Notes: generated by a model from the letters alone, not told the origin. Numbered from the stretch's first letter, positions 1-11,189 are shown. The stretch: 64,000 nt of DNA from Streptococcus sp. HF-1907 (GCF_015594605.1 NZ_JADNQT010000011.1:1-64000); one strand, 5' to 3'. Numbers and translations are program-made.

Positions 1-8
1 AGCCATTA

Positions 9-82
9 TCCGGCATAGCTCAGTTGGTAGTAGCGCATGACTGTTAATCATGATGTCGTAGGTTCGAGTCCTACTGCCGGAG
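9..82 (+). tRNA. tRNA-Asn (GTT)
   Basis: A cloverleaf is visible. The acceptor stem TCCGGCA (9-15) pairs with TGCCGGA (75-81), followed by a G discriminator. The anticodon loop CTGTTAA carries GTT for Asn, and the T-arm contains GGTTCGAGTCC. CCA is not encoded. An intrinsic terminator follows 16 bases later. No other tRNA is seen nearby. Confidence 0.95.
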
Positions 83-97
83 TCATATAGAACTTTG

Positions 98-122
98 AAG
101 CGTTGAGAGGTCAGCGCTTTTT
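98..122 (+). terminator. tRNA-Asn terminator
   Basis: The inverted repeat AAGCGTTGA/TCAGCGCTT has a GAGG loop and is followed by a T run. Confidence 0.85.
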
Positions 123-331
123 GTTTGAAAAAACTAAAGCGAAAAGCGGCACGAAAAAATTATCCTTATGCTAAGTTTAGTTGAAATTTTTAAATTTTAG
201 TGTGTGTTAGATCTCTTGCCACAGTTCTATCGCCTTTATTTTGTCGTAACATGAGTTAGCAGGTGGAACATGCTTAGAGTTTTTGTGGAACTTATGATCA
301 ATGATTAAAATAAAGATTTGAGGTATTCTTA

Positions 332-340
332 TGCTATAAT
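332..340 (+). promoter_or_regulatory. ispE extended -10 promoter
   Basis: TGCTATAAT is an extended -10 about 25 bases before the adjacent ATG/TTG start region. There is no good -35. The rest of the gap between the tRNA and ispE shows nothing further. Confidence 0.6.
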
Positions 341-372
341 AGTTGTAAGATTTTTACAGAGGTTATGGTGTA

Positions 373-1221
373 TTGAGCATTATTGAAAAAGCGCCAGCTA
401 AGATTAATCTTGGTTTGGATATTGTTGGCAAGTTGGAAGATGGGTATCATGAGTTGTCAATGATTATGGTTAGTGTCGATTTAAATGATTATGTGACACT
501 TTCAGAGATTGAAGGTTCTGATATTATTGTTGAATCCAATAATTACAGGATGCCTTTAAATGATAAGAATGATGTTTTCAAAGCAGCGCAATTGGTTAGG
601 GAGCGTTTTTCAATTAAGAAGGGATTATTGATTTCATTAGATAAGTCAATTCCTATTTGTGCTGGTTTAGGTGGTGGCTCAACGGATGCTGCTGCTGTTA
701 TTCGAGGGTTGAATCAGCTTTGGCAGTTGAATTTGACGAATGAAGAGATGTTTACGATTGGATTTGAAGTCGGTACAGATGTTCCCTATTGTATTGAGGG
801 GGGCTGTGCTCATGTTTCTGGTCGTGGAGAAGTAGTGAGACCTCTAGAGGAGACTATTTCTTCTTGGGTGGTTTTGGTTAAGCCGGATTTTGGAATTTCA
901 ACGCGAACGGTTTTTCGTGATGTGGATTGTCAGACAATTTCGAGAGTTGATATTCAGGCTTTGGAGAGAGCTATTTTGTCTAAAAATTATGGTGATATGA
1001 TTGAGTATATGGGAAATTCTTTGGAAGATGTGACGATTGCTAGGAAACCGCTGATTCAAAAAATTAAAGATAGGATGCTGAAGTGTGGTGCCGACGTTGC
1101 TCTGATGACCGGTAGTGGTCCGACTGTTTTTGCGCTTTGTAATACAGAGAAAAAAGCTGACCGTGTGGTTAATAGTATGAAAGGATTTTGCAAGGAGGTC
1201 TATAAGGTGAGGACCTTGTAG
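373..1221 (+). CDS. ispE: 4-diphosphocytidyl-2-C-methyl-D-erythritol kinase family protein
   Basis: This is a GHMP-family kinase of 282 aa, full length for IspE. The N-terminal motif EKAPAKINLGLDI and the ATP-binding glycine loop PICAGLGGGSTDAAA (around residues 94-108) are both present, as is a C-terminal GSGPTVFA motif. The enzyme normally phosphorylates CDP-ME in the MEP isoprenoid pathway. Streptococci generally make isoprenoids by the mevalonate route, so this is probably an orphan member whose substrate is unclear. The start is TTG at 373, because the ATG at 365 reads into a stop after three codons. It lies directly upstream of adcR, and its terminator overlaps the adcR promoter. Confidence 0.9.
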   Translation: MSIIEKAPAKINLGLDIVGKLEDGYHELSMIMVSVDLNDYVTLSEIEGSDIIVESNNYRMPLNDKNDVFKAAQLVRERFSIKKGLLISLDKSIPICAGLGGGSTDAAAVIRGLNQLWQLNLTNEEMFTIGFEVGTDVPYCIEGGCAHVSGRGEVVRPLEETISSWVVLVKPDFGISTRTVFRDVDCQTISRVDIQALERAILSKNYGDMIEYMGNSLEDVTIARKPLIQKIKDRMLKCGADVALMTGSGPTVFALCNTEKKADRVVNSMKGFCKEVYKVRTL

Positions 1222-1268
1222 GTGAGGCTGTTGTTCAACCCAGCTACCAATTATCGAAATTTATAAAT

Positions 1269-1300
1269 GAAGAAGTGATTATTTGCTTCTTCTTTTTCTT
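1269..1300 (+). terminator. ispE terminator
   Basis: GAAGAAG (1269-1275) pairs with CTTCTTC (1286-1292), followed by a T-rich tract. The 3' arm also contains the adcR -35. Confidence 0.75.
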
Positions 1301-1322
1301 CATGGTATAATTAACTGGTTAA
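1283..1322 (+). promoter_or_regulatory. adcR promoter with AdcR operator
   Basis: The -35 is TTGCTT (1283-1288) and the -10 is TATAAT (1306-1311), with a 17-bp spacer. The palindrome TTAACTGGTTAA (1311-1322) matches the known streptococcal AdcR zinc-repressor motif TTAACYRGTTAA and overlaps the end of the -10. This implies zinc-dependent autorepression of the adc operon. Confidence 0.88.
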
Positions 1323-1339
1323 TGAATAGAGGTGTTTTT

Positions 1340-1783
1340 ATGGCGGATTTAGCAAAAAAAGTTGATCATTTGGTTAGTGAGATTTTATTGAAGGCGGAGA
1401 ATCAGCATGAGCTTTTGTTTGGGGATTGTCAGAGTGGGGTTAATTTGACCAATACACAGGAGCATATTTTGATGCTATTGTCGCAGGAGCGTTTAACCAA
1501 CTCGGAGTTGGCCAAGCAGTTGAATGTGAGCCAGGCTGCTGTGACGAAGGCGGTGAAGGGTCTTATTGCCCAGGATTTGTTGGTGTCTGTCAAGGATACT
1601 AAGGATGCTCGGATTTCTTATTTCGATTTGTCTGATTTAGCTAAGCCGATTGCTGACGAACACTTGCATCATCATCATGCAACTTTAGGTGTCTATGATG
1701 ACTTGGTTGAGCAATTTTCGACAGAAGATCAAGCTGTCATTGATCACTTTTTGGAAGTATTTATCAATCGTTTAGAAAGGTAG
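1340..1783 (+). CDS. adcR: Zinc-responsive MarR-family repressor AdcR
   Basis: A 147-aa MarR-type winged-helix regulator, the usual AdcR size. The conserved N-terminal stretch [10 protein letters not shown] and [10 protein letters not shown] is followed by the recognition region [16 protein letters not shown] histidine cluster HLHHHHA (around residues 108-114) lies where AdcR binds zinc. In the Zn-bound form the protein represses zinc uptake genes. The ATG at 1340 is preferred over upstream in-frame starts because it has the Shine-Dalgarno GAGGTG and gives the family length. It is followed two bases later by adcC, so adcR-adcC-adcB form one operon under the AdcR operator. Confidence 0.95.
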   Translation: MADLAKKVDHLVSEILLKAENQHELLFGDCQSGVNLTNTQEHILMLLSQERLTNSELAKQLNVSQAAVTKAVKGLIAQDLLVSVKDTKDARISYFDLSDLAKPIADEHLHHHHATLGVYDDLVEQFSTEDQAVIDHFLEVFINRLER

Positions 1784-1785
1784 TT

Positions 1786-2496
1786 ATGAGATATATTACA
1801 GTATCAGATTTAGCTTTCCAATATGATAATGAGCCTGTTTTGGAAAATATTAATTATCATTTGGATAGCGGGGAGTTTGTGACCCTTACGGGGGAGAATG
1901 GCGCAGCTAAATCAACACTTTTGAAGGCAACCTTAGGGATTTTAACGCCTAAGGTGGGAACCGTCACTATTTCTAAAAAGAATACAGATGGCAAAAAGTT
2001 ACGGATTGCTTACTTGCCTCAACAGATTGCTAGTTTTAATGCGGGTTTTCCTTCGACGGTTTATGAGTTTGTGAAGTCGGGGCGCTATCCTCGAAAGGGC
2101 TGGTTCCGTCGATTGAACAAGCATGATGAGGAACACATTAAGGCTAGCCTAGAATCAGTTGGCATGTGGGAAAATCGTCACAAGCGTATTGGCAGCTTGT
2201 CAGGTGGGCAAAAGCAACGGGCGGTCATTGCGCGTATGTTTGCTTCGGATCCAGATATCTTTGTTTTGGATGAACCAACGACAGGTATGGATGCTGGAAC
2301 AACGGAGACCTTTTATAAATTGATGCATCATAATGCGCATGAGCATGGCAAAGCTGTTTTGATGATTACGCATGACCCTGATGAAGTGAAAGGTTATGCG
2401 GATCGTAATATTCATTTGGTTCGTAATCAGGAATTGCCTTGGCGTTGTTTCAATGTCCACGCAAATGAACAGGAAGGAGAAACTGATGCTGACTGA
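1786..2496 (+). CDS. adcC: Zinc ABC transporter ATP-binding protein AdcC
   Basis: A 236-aa ABC ATPase that powers Zn uptake with AdcB and extracellular AdcA-type binding lipoproteins (not in this window). Walker A is GENGAAKST (near residue 37), with alanine in place of the common glycine in GxxGxGKS. The signature [13 protein letters not shown] and Walker [14 protein letters not shown] follow, then a switch histidine (MITHD). It starts 2 bp after adcR, and its last 11 bases overlap the start of adcB, which suggests translational coupling. Confidence 0.95.
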   Translation: MRYITVSDLAFQYDNEPVLENINYHLDSGEFVTLTGENGAAKSTLLKATLGILTPKVGTVTISKKNTDGKKLRIAYLPQQIASFNAGFPSTVYEFVKSGRYPRKGWFRRLNKHDEEHIKASLESVGMWENRHKRIGSLSGGQKQRAVIARMFASDPDIFVLDEPTTGMDAGTTETFYKLMHHNAHEHGKAVLMITHDPDEVKGYADRNIHLVRNQELPWRCFNVHANEQEGETDAD

Positions 2497-3304
2497 TATG
2501 CTTTCTTATGATTTTCTGCAACGTGCCTTGCTGTCAGTGATTGCCATTAGTGTTTTTGCACCGATTTTAGGAATTTTCTTGATTTTACGTCGTCAGAGTT
2601 TGATGAGCGACACATTGAGTCACGTCTCTTTGGCTGGGGTTGCTATGGGGATTGTTCTTGGGATGAATACGACCCTTTCAACCTTGCTAATTGTTGTGGT
2701 AGCTGCTGTGATTTTGGAATATTTGCAGACTGTTTACAAGCATTATATGGAAATTTCAACAGCCATCCTCATGTCGTTTGGTCTGGCAGTTTCCTTGATT
2801 GTCATGAGTAAGTCGAGCAATGCAGGTAGTGTCAGCCTAGAGCAATATCTTTTTGGGTCTATCATTACTATTAGCATGGGGCAGGTGATTGCTCTATTTG
2901 CCATTGCTGTGACAGTCTTCATTTTGACTTTACTCTTCATTCGTCCTATGTATATTTTGACCTTTGATGAGGATACGGCATTCGTAGATGGGCTTCCTGT
3001 ACGTTTGATGTCAATTTTGTTTAATATTGTGACTGGGATAGCGATTGCCCTCACCATTCCCGCAGCGGGAGCTCTGCTGGTTTCTACTATCATGGTTTTA
3101 CCAGCAAGTATCGCCATGCGTTTAGGGAAAAATTTCACTTCCGTTATTTTTATCGGTATCATCATCGGATTTGTTGGTATGGTCGCAGGTATTTTCCTTT
3201 CTTACTATTGGGAAACACCGGCTAGCGCTACAATTACCATGATTTTTATCAGCATTTTCCTACTGGTTAGCTTGGGTGGAATGCTGCGCAGAAAATTAGC
3301 CTAG
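2486..3304 (+). CDS. adcB: Zinc ABC transporter permease AdcB
   Basis: A 272-aa polytopic permease of the metal ABC-3 (ZnuB/MntC) family with about eight hydrophobic segments. It starts [16 protein letters not shown], and [19 protein letters not shown] is the conserved family loop. The ATG at 2486 has a strong AGGAAGGAG site inside the adcC end and gives the normal family length. It is the last gene of the adc operon. The operon lacks the binding protein, as is usual where adcA is elsewhere. Confidence 0.94.
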   Translation: MLTDMLSYDFLQRALLSVIAISVFAPILGIFLILRRQSLMSDTLSHVSLAGVAMGIVLGMNTTLSTLLIVVVAAVILEYLQTVYKHYMEISTAILMSFGLAVSLIVMSKSSNAGSVSLEQYLFGSIITISMGQVIALFAIAVTVFILTLLFIRPMYILTFDEDTAFVDGLPVRLMSILFNIVTGIAIALTIPAAGALLVSTIMVLPASIAMRLGKNFTSVIFIGIIIGFVGMVAGIFLSYYWETPASATITMIFISIFLLVSLGGMLRRKLA

Positions 3305-3340
3305 AGCGACTATTTTAAAAGTTTAGTTAAAATAAGAAAA

Positions 3341-3373
3341 TGCGCGGACAGTTAATTGTTCGTGCGTTTTTTA
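3341..3373 (+). terminator. adc operon terminator (imperfect)
   Basis: An imperfect GC-rich hairpin (GCGCGGACA...TGTTCGTGCG type pairing) is followed by TTTTTT. Confidence 0.5.
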
Positions 3374-3388
3374 GCTAGATAATTGCAA

Positions 3389-3411
3389 TAAAAAAACGAG
3401 CCGAAGCTCGC
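3389..3411 (-). terminator. tyrS terminator
   Basis: On the minus strand, CGAGC/GCTCG closes a UUCG tetraloop and is followed by a T tract, seen as A8 at 3389-3396 on the plus strand. Confidence 0.9.
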
Positions 3412-3417
3412 TTGTTA

Positions 3418-4674
3418 CTAGTAAGTCAAGACGAAATATTTTTTCTTCCCGCGACGGATAACGGTTAGCTCGTTTTCCAATTTATCTTGGTCTGAAAGGT
3501 TGTAGTCTAGGTTTTGGATGCGTTCGCCGTTGATGTAGATGGCACCATTTTGGACGTCTTCGCGTGCTTGACGTTTTGAATTGACAACGCCGGCGGTAAC
3601 TAGGATATCAACGATATTAAGGTTATCGTCAGCCTTGACATCGTAGTTTGGCACACCGCGGAGACCTTGCTTAAGTTCTTTAACTGAGAGGCCTTTGATG
3701 TTACCTGTAAAGAGTTGCTCTGTGATGTTAAGGGCTTCTTTGTAGGCTTCTTCACCGTGAACAAGAGTCACAACTTCGCGTGCCAATGTTTTTTGTGCCA
3801 AACGTTCATGTGGCGCAGCTTCAAATTGAACACGGATGTCTTCGATTTCTTCCAAAGTAAGGAAAGTAAAGATTTTCAAGAAACGAACAGCGTCAGCATC
3901 CATGACGTTGAGCCAGAATTGGTACATTTCGTATGGTGATGTTTTATCAGCGTCGAGCCAAACAGCATTTCCTTCAGATTTACCGAATTTTTTACCAGTT
4001 GAGTCTGTGATAAGTGGCACTGTCATCACGTGTCCAGTTTTATCAGCTTTGCGACGAAGCAATTCAGTACCAGCTGTCATATTGCCCCATTGGTCTGAAC
4101 CACCGATTTGGAGAGTAACACCGTGCTTGTCATTGAGTTCGTAGAAGTCATAGCCTTGCATGATTTGGTAGGCAAATTCTGTGTATGAAATCCCTGTTTC
4201 AATACGTTTTTTAACTGATTCTTTACTCATCATGGCATTGACAGTAAAGTATTTACCAACATCACGAAGGAAATCGATGAAGCTGATGCTACCGAACCAG
4301 TCATAGTTGTTGACCATGACAGCCCTGTTGTCACCATTTTCAAAATCAAGGAAACGTGATAGTTGACCTTGGATTTTAGTGACCCAACCTTCAACGGTTT
4401 CTTTGGTTTGAAGGCTGCGCTCAGCATCCTTAAATGATGGGTCTCCAATAAGACCAGTGGCACCGCCCACAAGTGCATAAGGTTTGTGCCCTGCCATTTG
4501 CAAACGACGTGATGTCAAGATGGCTACCAAGTGCCCAAGGTGGAGGCTGTCAGCGGTTGGATCGTAACCTGTATAATAAGAAACAGAACCCTCTTCGAGC
4601 GCTTTTCGGAGTGCTTCTTCGTCCGTTGTCTGGAAGACAAGGCCACGTTCTTTGAGTTCGTCAAAAATGTTCAT
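3418..4674 (-). CDS. tyrS: Tyrosyl-tRNA synthetase
   Basis: A 418-aa class I synthetase that charges tRNA-Tyr. The HIGH-type motif HLGHL lies near residue 46, the KMSKS equivalent is KFGKS, and a C-terminal S4-like RNA-binding domain ends near the C-terminus. The start [11 protein letters not shown] at 4674 has AGGAG upstream. A start ten codons earlier lacks this site. There is no room for a T-box in the 105-bp gap shared with divergently transcribed pbp1b. Confidence 0.96.
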   Translation of the reverse strand: MNIFDELKERGLVFQTTDEEALRKALEEGSVSYYTGYDPTADSLHLGHLVAILTSRRLQMAGHKPYALVGGATGLIGDPSFKDAERSLQTKETVEGWVTKIQGQLSRFLDFENGDNRAVMVNNYDWFGSISFIDFLRDVGKYFTVNAMMSKESVKKRIETGISYTEFAYQIMQGYDFYELNDKHGVTLQIGGSDQWGNMTAGTELLRRKADKTGHVMTVPLITDSTGKKFGKSEGNAVWLDADKTSPYEMYQFWLNVMDADAVRFLKIFTFLTLEEIEDIRVQFEAAPHERLAQKTLAREVVTLVHGEEAYKEALNITEQLFTGNIKGLSVKELKQGLRGVPNYDVKADDNLNIVDILVTAGVVNSKRQAREDVQNGAIYINGERIQNLDYNLSDQDKLENELTVIRRGKKKYFVLTY

Positions 4675-4709
4675 CCGTTTTCTCCTATAATAATTGTGTA
4701 TCACTACAA

Positions 4710-4738
4710 ACTATAGCAAAACTCTTTGAGATATGCAA
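4710..4738 (-). promoter_or_regulatory. tyrS promoter
   Basis: On the minus strand, TTGCAT (4733-4738) and TATAGT (4710-4715) have a 17-bp spacer. Confidence 0.75.
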
Positions 4739-4751
4739 GTCTAATAAAGTT

Positions 4752-4760
4752 TGTTATAAT
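4752..4760 (+). promoter_or_regulatory. pbp1b extended -10 promoter
   Basis: TGTTATAAT is an extended -10 about 20 bases upstream of the pbp1b start. It is divergent from the tyrS promoter. Confidence 0.65.
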
Positions 4761-4779
4761 AGAAAACGAGGTATTGTTG

Positions 4780-7074
4780 ATGGTTAAGAAAACTAGAAAA
4801 AAAGGGAAACGAGAGAAGCAGGCTGTTAACCTGTCTGAAGTTGGTTCCATCTTTTTACGAATTATGAAGTTGATGTCTGACTTCTTTTATATTATTTTAC
4901 TATTATTTGGAATGTTGGGAATTGGTCTGGCTTTTGGGTATTTAGCCAGTCAGATTGATTCTGTTAAGGTTCCGAGTAAGGCTAGCTTGGTTAGTCAGGT
5001 GAGTTCTGTTAGTCGGATTTCGAGTTTGACTTATTCAGACGGTTCACAGATTTCTGAGGTTGATAGTGATTTGCTTAGGACACCAGTAGCAAGTAATGAG
5101 ATTTCTGATAATATCAAGAAGGCGATTATTGCGACTGAAGATGAGAACTTCAACAGTCATAATGGGGTTGTGCCCAAGGCTATCTTTAGGGCGACAGCTG
5201 GGTCTTTACTTGGTCTTGGCGAGAGCTCTGGTGGGTCAACCTTGACCCAACAGTTATTGAAACAACAGGTTCTAGGAGATGACCCGTCCTTCAAGCGTAA
5301 ATCTAAGGAAATTATCTATGCTTTGGCTTTGGAGCGTTATTCTGACAAGGACAGCATTTTGACCAACTACCTGAATGTGTCACCGTTCGGTCGTAATAAT
5401 AAGGGTCAAAATATTGCTGGGGTTGAAGAGGCTTCGCAAGGAATTTTTGGTGTATCTGCTAAGGATTTGACGATTCCACAGGCTGCCTTCATCGCAGGTC
5501 TTCCTCAAAGTCCAATTGTTTATTCACCTTACACGGCAGATGGTCAATTAAAATCAGATGACGGTCTTTCTTACGGTTTAGCCCGCCAGCAAAATGTTTT
5601 GTACAATATGTACCGCACGGGTGTTCTGACCAAGAAAGAATATGAGTCTTATAAAGCTTACAATATTAAGAAAGATTTTATTGCATCAGAAACGGTTGAA
5701 ACGACTGAGCATGATTATCTTTACTACTCTGTTTTGAGTGAGGCTAAGGATATCATGTATGATTACCTGGTTAAAAAAGATGGTGTCTCTGAGCAGGATT
5801 TGAAGAATGATGAGACCAAGTCAGCCTACAAGACTCGTGCATCCGAAGAGTTACAGCAGGGTGGTTACATAGTTAAAACAACGATTAACAAGTCAATTTA
5901 CAATGCCATGCAGAATGCCGTTGCTCAATATGGCAATTTGTTGGATGATGGGACGGGAACTGTTCAGGTTGGTAATGTTTTGACAGATAATGCTACGGGT
6001 GCCATCTTAGGCTTCATTGGTGGGCGAAATTATTCAGCCAACCAGAATAACCATGCTTTTGACACGCAACGGTCGCCAGGGTCAAGTATTAAGCCAATTT
6101 TGCCTTACGGTATTGCTATTGACCAGGGGCTTCTTGGTAGCGCCAGCGTCTTGTCCAACTACCCAACAACCTACTCAAGTGGTGAGAAAATCATGCACGG
6201 CAATGACGAAGGAACGACTATGATTGACTTGCAAGAGGCTTTGAATACGTCTTGGAATATTCCGGCTTATTGGACTTATAAGCTTTTGCAGGATAAGGAT
6301 GTTGATGTCAAATCCTACATGGATAAGATGAACTATAGTATTTCGGACTACAATATTGAGAGTCTTCCGCTTGGTGGTGGTATTGAGGTTTCTGTCGGTC
6401 AACAAACTAATCTTTACCAAATGATTGCTAATAATGGTGTTTATCACGAGCAGTATATGGTTGAGAGTATCACGGATAGTAGTGGCAAGGTCATTTATCA
6501 GCATAAGGATAATGGTGTTCGCGTCTTTTCTAAAGCGACAGCTACTATTCTTCAAGAACTGCTTCGTGGACCGATTTCATCTGGTAAGACGACGACTTTT
6601 AAATCACGTTTGCAAAGCCTTAATAGTGGTCTGGCAAATGCTGATTGGATTGGTAAGACCGGGACAACCAACTCGACATCTGATGTTTGGTTGATGTTGG
6701 CAACGCCTAAGGTAACTTTGGGTGGTTGGGCTGGTCACGATGACAATAGCTCGCTGTCAAGTTTAGCTGGCTATAATAATAATGCGAATTACATGGCTAA
6801 TTTGGTTAATGCCATCAACAGCGCAGATGGTAGCGTCTTTGGAACTGGTAGCAAATTTAGTCTTGATTCTAGCGTCATCAAGTCAACGGTTTTGAAATCA
6901 ACTGGCTTACAGGCTGGTGTTGTTTCTGTCAACGGACGTAATATTACGGTCGGTGGTGAGACGACAACAAGTAACTGGGCTAAGAACGGTGCAGGAACGA
7001 TGACTTACAAATTTGCTATCGGTGGTACCGATAGTGATTATCAAAAGGCTTGGTCAAAACTTGGTGGAAACTAA
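4780..7074 (+). CDS. pbp1b: Bifunctional class A penicillin-binding protein 1b
   Basis: A 764-aa peptidoglycan synthase. It has a basic cytoplasmic tail, one membrane anchor (about residues 33-55), then a GT51 transglycosylase domain with [10 protein letters not shown] (catalytic Glu near 120-121) and GGSTLTQQL (151-159). The transpeptidase domain follows, with SSIK as the S-x-x-K (435-438), SWN and KTGTT. It polymerises and cross-links cell wall outside the membrane. The ATG at 4780 ([10 protein letters not shown]) is chosen over an upstream start that would lie in the promoter. It is transcribed alone. Confidence 0.94.
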   Translation: MVKKTRKKGKREKQAVNLSEVGSIFLRIMKLMSDFFYIILLLFGMLGIGLAFGYLASQIDSVKVPSKASLVSQVSSVSRISSLTYSDGSQISEVDSDLLRTPVASNEISDNIKKAIIATEDENFNSHNGVVPKAIFRATAGSLLGLGESSGGSTLTQQLLKQQVLGDDPSFKRKSKEIIYALALERYSDKDSILTNYLNVSPFGRNNKGQNIAGVEEASQGIFGVSAKDLTIPQAAFIAGLPQSPIVYSPYTADGQLKSDDGLSYGLARQQNVLYNMYRTGVLTKKEYESYKAYNIKKDFIASETVETTEHDYLYYSVLSEAKDIMYDYLVKKDGVSEQDLKNDETKSAYKTRASEELQQGGYIVKTTINKSIYNAMQNAVAQYGNLLDDGTGTVQVGNVLTDNATGAILGFIGGRNYSANQNNHAFDTQRSPGSSIKPILPYGIAIDQGLLGSASVLSNYPTTYSSGEKIMHGNDEGTTMIDLQEALNTSWNIPAYWTYKLLQDKDVDVKSYMDKMNYSISDYNIESLPLGGGIEVSVGQQTNLYQMIANNGVYHEQYMVESITDSSGKVIYQHKDNGVRVFSKATATILQELLRGPISSGKTTTFKSRLQSLNSGLANADWIGKTGTTNSTSDVWLMLATPKVTLGGWAGHDDNSSLSSLAGYNNNANYMANLVNAINSADGSVFGTGSKFSLDSSVIKSTVLKSTGLQAGVVSVNGRNITVGGETTTSNWAKNGAGTMTYKFAIGGTDSDYQKAWSKLGGN

Positions 7075-7093
7075 GACGACAGGTCGACTGATT

Positions 7094-7126
7094 AAGGATT
7101 GAACGTCACTGTTCAGTCCTTTTTCT
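7094..7126 (+). terminator. pbp1b terminator
   Basis: AAGGATTGAAC/GTTCAGTCCTT hairpin followed by a T run. Confidence 0.88.
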
Positions 7127-7217
7127 TATGCTGATTTTCTGGATTCGCTTTCAAAGTAAGATGGCTAAGACGCTTGGTTTAAAAGGGTTAAAAAGCAATG
7201 AATGCGACCAGAAAAAT

Positions 7218-7246
7218 TTGCTTTTTTTCTTAAAATAGGTTATAAT
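7218..7246 (+). promoter_or_regulatory. rpoBC promoter
   Basis: TTGCTT (7218-7223) and TATAAT (7241-7246) have a 17-bp spacer. This leaves a leader of about 255 nt before rpoB. Confidence 0.8.
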
Positions 7247-7301
7247 ATTGTTAACTATTTGTCGTCTGTTCTAGCTGAAATATTGTCCAGCTGGGGCTTA
7301 C

Positions 7302-7346
7302 AGCAGTTAAATCAACCTGATAAAGTGAGATTTAGCTGCTCTTTTT
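7302..7346 (+). terminator. Intrinsic terminator-like hairpin inside the rpoB leader
   Basis: A 12-bp stem AGCAGTTAAATC (7302-7313)/GATTTAGCTGCT (7329-7340), with one mismatch or wobble, is followed by CTTTTTG. It lies about 50 nt after the predicted transcript start and about 160 nt before rpoB. It may attenuate rpoBC, or it may end a short leader RNA. The rest of the 7127-7507 gap shows no ORF with a good start. Confidence 0.65.
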
Positions 7347-7507
7347 GTGCCTAATTTTGAGAAAAATGGGGTTTGTAACCTAGATTTAAACTTTCTGAAA
7401 ATTATTGGTTTCAAGGCGATAAGAAGAGTATTTTTCTAGATATTCGATGTAACTAGACTGCAACTAGACGTTGTGGCTGCTGTATTTTAATAAAAGGAGC
7501 TAAAAAC

Positions 7508-10500
7508 TTGGCAGGACATGAAGTTCAGTACGGAAAACACCGTACACGTCGTAGCTTTTCAAGAATCAAAGAAGTTCTTGATTTACCAAATTTGATTGAA
7601 ATTCAAACTGACTCATTCCAAGATTTCCTAGATTCTGGTTTGAAAGAAGTATTTGAAGATGTACTTCCAATTTCAAACTTTACAGATACTATGGACCTTG
7701 AGTTTGTTGGTTACGAATTGAAAGAACCAAAATACACTTTGGAAGAAGCTCGTATCCACGATGCCAGCTACTCAGCACCAATTTTTGTAACCTTCCGTTT
7801 GGTTAACAAGGAGACTGGTGAAATCAAAACTCAAGAAGTTTTCTTCGGTGATTTCCCAATCATGACTGAAATGGGTACATTCATCATCAATGGTGGTGAA
7901 CGTATTATCGTTTCTCAGTTGGTTCGTTCTCCTGGTGTTTATTTCAACGATAAAGTTGATAAAAACGGTAAAGTTGGTTACGGTTCAACTGTAATTCCTA
8001 ACCGTGGAGCTTGGCTTGAATTAGAAACAGATTCAAAAGACATTGCTTACACGCGTATTGACCGTACACGTAAAATTCCATTTACAACACTTGTACGTGC
8101 ACTTGGTTTCTCAGGTGATGATGAAATCATGGATATCTTTGGTGACAGCGAGCTCGTTCGTAATACTATTGAAAAAGATATTCACAAAAATCCAGCAGAT
8201 TCACGTACTGACGAAGCACTTAAAGAAATTTACGAACGCCTTCGTCCAGGTGAACCAAAAACTGCTGACAGCTCACGTAGCTTGCTTGTAGCTCGCTTCT
8301 TTGACCCACGTCGTTATGACTTGGCAGCTGTTGGCCGTTACAAAATCAACAAAAAACTTAACCTTAAAACACGTCTTTTAGGTCAAACCATTGCTGAAAA
8401 CTTGGTTGATGGTGAAACAGGTGAAATCCTTGTTGAAGCTGGAACTGAGATGACACGTGATGTCATTGATTCAATTGCTGAATACATTGACGGTGACCTT
8501 AACAAATTTGTTTACACACCAAATGACTACGCGGTAGTAACAGAACCTGTTGTACTGCAAAAATTCAAAGTGGTTGCACCAAATGATCCAGACCGTGTTG
8601 TGACTATTGTTGGTAATGCAAATCCAGATGATAAAGTACGTGCTCTTACACCAGCTGATATCTTGGCAGAAATGTCATACTTCCTTAACCTTGCTGAAGG
8701 TATTGGTAAGATAGATGATATTGACCACTTGGGTAACCGCCGTATCCGTGCCGTTGGTGAATTGCTTGCCAACCAATTCCGTATTGGTCTTGCTCGTATG
8801 GAACGTAACGTTCGTGAGCGTATGTCTGTTCAAGACAACGAAGTCTTGACACCACAACAAATCATCAACATTCGTCCAGTAACAGCAGCGGTTAAAGAGT
8901 TCTTCGGTTCTTCTCAATTGTCACAGTTCATGGACCAACACAATCCGCTTTCTGAATTGTCTCACAAACGCCGTTTGTCAGCCTTAGGACCTGGTGGTTT
9001 GACACGTGACCGTGCTGGATATGAAGTTCGTGACGTGCACTACACTCACTATGGCCGTATGTGTCCGATTGAAACACCTGAAGGACCTAACATCGGTTTG
9101 ATCAATAACTTGTCTTCTTACGGACACCTTAACAAATATGGATTCATCCAAACACCATACCGCAAGGTTGACCGTACAACAGGTGTGGTTACCAATGAAA
9201 TCCAATGGTTGACAGCCGATGAAGAAGATGAATTTACAGTAGCGCAAGCGAATTCTAAACTTAACGAAGATAACACATTTGCTGAAGAAATCGTTATGGG
9301 TCGTCACCAAGGTAATAACCAAGAATTCCCTGCAAGTATCGTTGACTATGTTGACGTTTCTCCAAAACAGGTAGTTGCCGTTGCGACAGCATGTATTCCT
9401 TTCTTGGAAAACGATGACTCCAACCGTGCCCTTATGGGTGCCAACATGCAACGTCAGGCTGTGCCATTGATTGATCCACATGCACCATTTGTTGGTACTG
9501 GTATGGAGTATCAAGCTGCCCACGATTCAGGTGCCGCTGTCATCGCTAAACATGATGGACGCGTTGTCTTCTCAGACGCTTCTAAAGTTGAAGTTCGTCG
9601 CGAAGATGGTTCACTTGATGTTTATCATATCACTAAATTCCGTCGTTCAAACTCAGGTACAGCCTACAACCAACGTACATTGGTTAAAGTTGGTGACCTT
9701 GTTGAAAAAGGGGACTTTATCGCAGATGGTCCTTCAATGGACGGTGGTGAAATGGCCCTTGGTCAAAACCCAATCGTCGCTTACATGACTTGGGAAGGTT
9801 ACAACTTCGAGGATGCCGTTATCATGTCTGAACGTCTGGTGAAAGAAGATGTTTACACATCAGTTCACTTGGAAGAATTTGAATCAGAAACTCGAGATAC
9901 AAAGCTTGGGCCTGAAGAAATTACCCGTGAAATTCCAAACGTTGGTGAAGATGCGCTTAAAGACCTTGACGAAATGGGTATTATCCGTATCGGTGCTGAG
10001 GTTAAAGAAGGCGATATTCTTGTTGGTAAAGTGACACCTAAAGGTGAAAAAGACCTTACTGCTGAAGAACGTCTCTTGCACGCTATCTTTGGTGATAAAT
10101 CGCGTGAAGTCCGCGATACATCATTGCGCGTGCCACACGGTGGTGACGGTATTGTCCGCGACGTGAAAATCTTCACTCGTGCTAATGGTGATGAGTTGCA
10201 ATCAGGTGTTAACATGCTGGTTCGTGTTTACATCGCACAAAAACGTAAAATTAAAGTCGGAGATAAGATGGCCGGTCGTCACGGAAACAAAGGGGTTGTT
10301 TCTCGTATCGTTCCTGTTGAAGACATGCCTTACCTTCCAGACGGAACTCCAGTTGATATCATGTTGAACCCACTTGGGGTGCCATCACGTATGAACATCG
10401 GACAAGTTATGGAACTCCACCTTGGTATGGCTGCTCGCAACTTGGGTATCCACATCGCGACACCAGTCTTTGATGGTGCTTCATCTCAAGACCTTTGGGA

Positions 10501-11080
10501 TACTGTTCAAGAGGCAGGTATGGATTCTGATGCCAAAACAATCCTTTATGATGGTCGTACTGGTGAACCATTCGATAACCGTGTGTCAGTTGGTGTTATG
10601 TACATGATCAAACTTCACCACATGGTTGATGATAAACTTCATGCCCGTTCAGTCGGTCCTTACTCAACCATTACCCAACAGCCACTTGGTGGTAAAGCAC
10701 AATTTGGTGGACAACGTTTCGGGGAAATGGAAGTTTGGGCTCTCGAAGCTTACGGTGCGTCAAATGTTCTTCAAGAAATCTTGACTTACAAGTCAGATGA
10801 TGTGACTGGTCGTCTTAAAGCTTATGAAGCTATCACTAAAGGTAAGCCAATTCCAAAACCAGGTGTTCCAGAATCATTCCGCGTTCTTGTTAAAGAATTG
10901 CAATCACTTGGTCTTGACATGCGTGTCCTTGATGAGGATGACAATGAAGTAGAACTTCGTGATCTTGATGAAGGTGAAGATGATGACGTGATGCACGTTG
11001 ATGATCTTGAAAAAGCGCGTGAAAAAGAAAAGGCTGCAGCTGCTGCGACAGAAGCTGAAGTTACTGAAGAAGAAAAATAA
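7508..11080 (+). CDS. rpoB: RNA polymerase beta subunit
   Basis: 1190 aa, full length for streptococcal RpoB, with the typical start [20 protein letters not shown]. The rifampicin-binding cluster reads [22 protein letters not shown], the drug-sensitive type. The conserved [13 protein letters not shown] active-site region and C-terminal [17 protein letters not shown] are intact. The start is TTG at 7508 with AAGGAGC upstream, as in other streptococci. The acidic C-terminal tail ([21 protein letters not shown]) is normal for the genus. It is co-transcribed with rpoC. Confidence 0.98.
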   Translation: MAGHEVQYGKHRTRRSFSRIKEVLDLPNLIEIQTDSFQDFLDSGLKEVFEDVLPISNFTDTMDLEFVGYELKEPKYTLEEARIHDASYSAPIFVTFRLVNKETGEIKTQEVFFGDFPIMTEMGTFIINGGERIIVSQLVRSPGVYFNDKVDKNGKVGYGSTVIPNRGAWLELETDSKDIAYTRIDRTRKIPFTTLVRALGFSGDDEIMDIFGDSELVRNTIEKDIHKNPADSRTDEALKEIYERLRPGEPKTADSSRSLLVARFFDPRRYDLAAVGRYKINKKLNLKTRLLGQTIAENLVDGETGEILVEAGTEMTRDVIDSIAEYIDGDLNKFVYTPNDYAVVTEPVVLQKFKVVAPNDPDRVVTIVGNANPDDKVRALTPADILAEMSYFLNLAEGIGKIDDIDHLGNRRIRAVGELLANQFRIGLARMERNVRERMSVQDNEVLTPQQIINIRPVTAAVKEFFGSSQLSQFMDQHNPLSELSHKRRLSALGPGGLTRDRAGYEVRDVHYTHYGRMCPIETPEGPNIGLINNLSSYGHLNKYGFIQTPYRKVDRTTGVVTNEIQWLTADEEDEFTVAQANSKLNEDNTFAEEIVMGRHQGNNQEFPASIVDYVDVSPKQVVAVATACIPFLENDDSNRALMGANMQRQAVPLIDPHAPFVGTGMEYQAAHDSGAAVIAKHDGRVVFSDASKVEVRREDGSLDVYHITKFRRSNSGTAYNQRTLVKVGDLVEKGDFIADGPSMDGGEMALGQNPIVAYMTWEGYNFEDAVIMSERLVKEDVYTSVHLEEFESETRDTKLGPEEITREIPNVGEDALKDLDEMGIIRIGAEVKEGDILVGKVTPKGEKDLTAEERLLHAIFGDKSREVRDTSLRVPHGGDGIVRDVKIFTRANGDELQSGVNMLVRVYIAQKRKIKVGDKMAGRHGNKGVVSRIVPVEDMPYLPDGTPVDIMLNPLGVPSRMNIGQVMELHLGMAARNLGIHIATPVFDGASSQDLWDTVQEAGMDSDAKTILYDGRTGEPFDNRVSVGVMYMIKLHHMVDDKLHARSVGPYSTITQQPLGGKAQFGGQRFGEMEVWALEAYGASNVLQEILTYKSDDVTGRLKAYEAITKGKPIPKPGVPESFRVLVKELQSLGLDMRVLDEDDNEVELRDLDEGEDDDVMHVDDLEKAREKEKAAAAATEAEVTEEEK

Positions 11081-11128
11081 GCTAGGTCAGCGTAAGCTAT
11101 TGACTTAGACTGATAAAAAGATACTAGT

Positions 11129-11151
11129 CCCCGAGGCAAGCCTCCTTGGGG
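11129..11151 (+). other. Stable hairpin between rpoB and rpoC
   Basis: CCCCGAGG (11129-11136) can pair with CCTTGGGG (11144-11151). No T tract follows, so it is not a terminator. It could be an RNA processing or stability element in the rpoB-rpoC message. Confidence 0.55.
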
Positions 11152-11189
11152 TAGCTGGTGTCCTGCTAAAACGAAGAAAGGTAAAACTA

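Noticed and set aside
4675..4779. T-box leader for tyrS
   Set aside because: Only 105 bases separate divergent tyrS and pbp1b, and no T-box sequence or specifier loop is visible.
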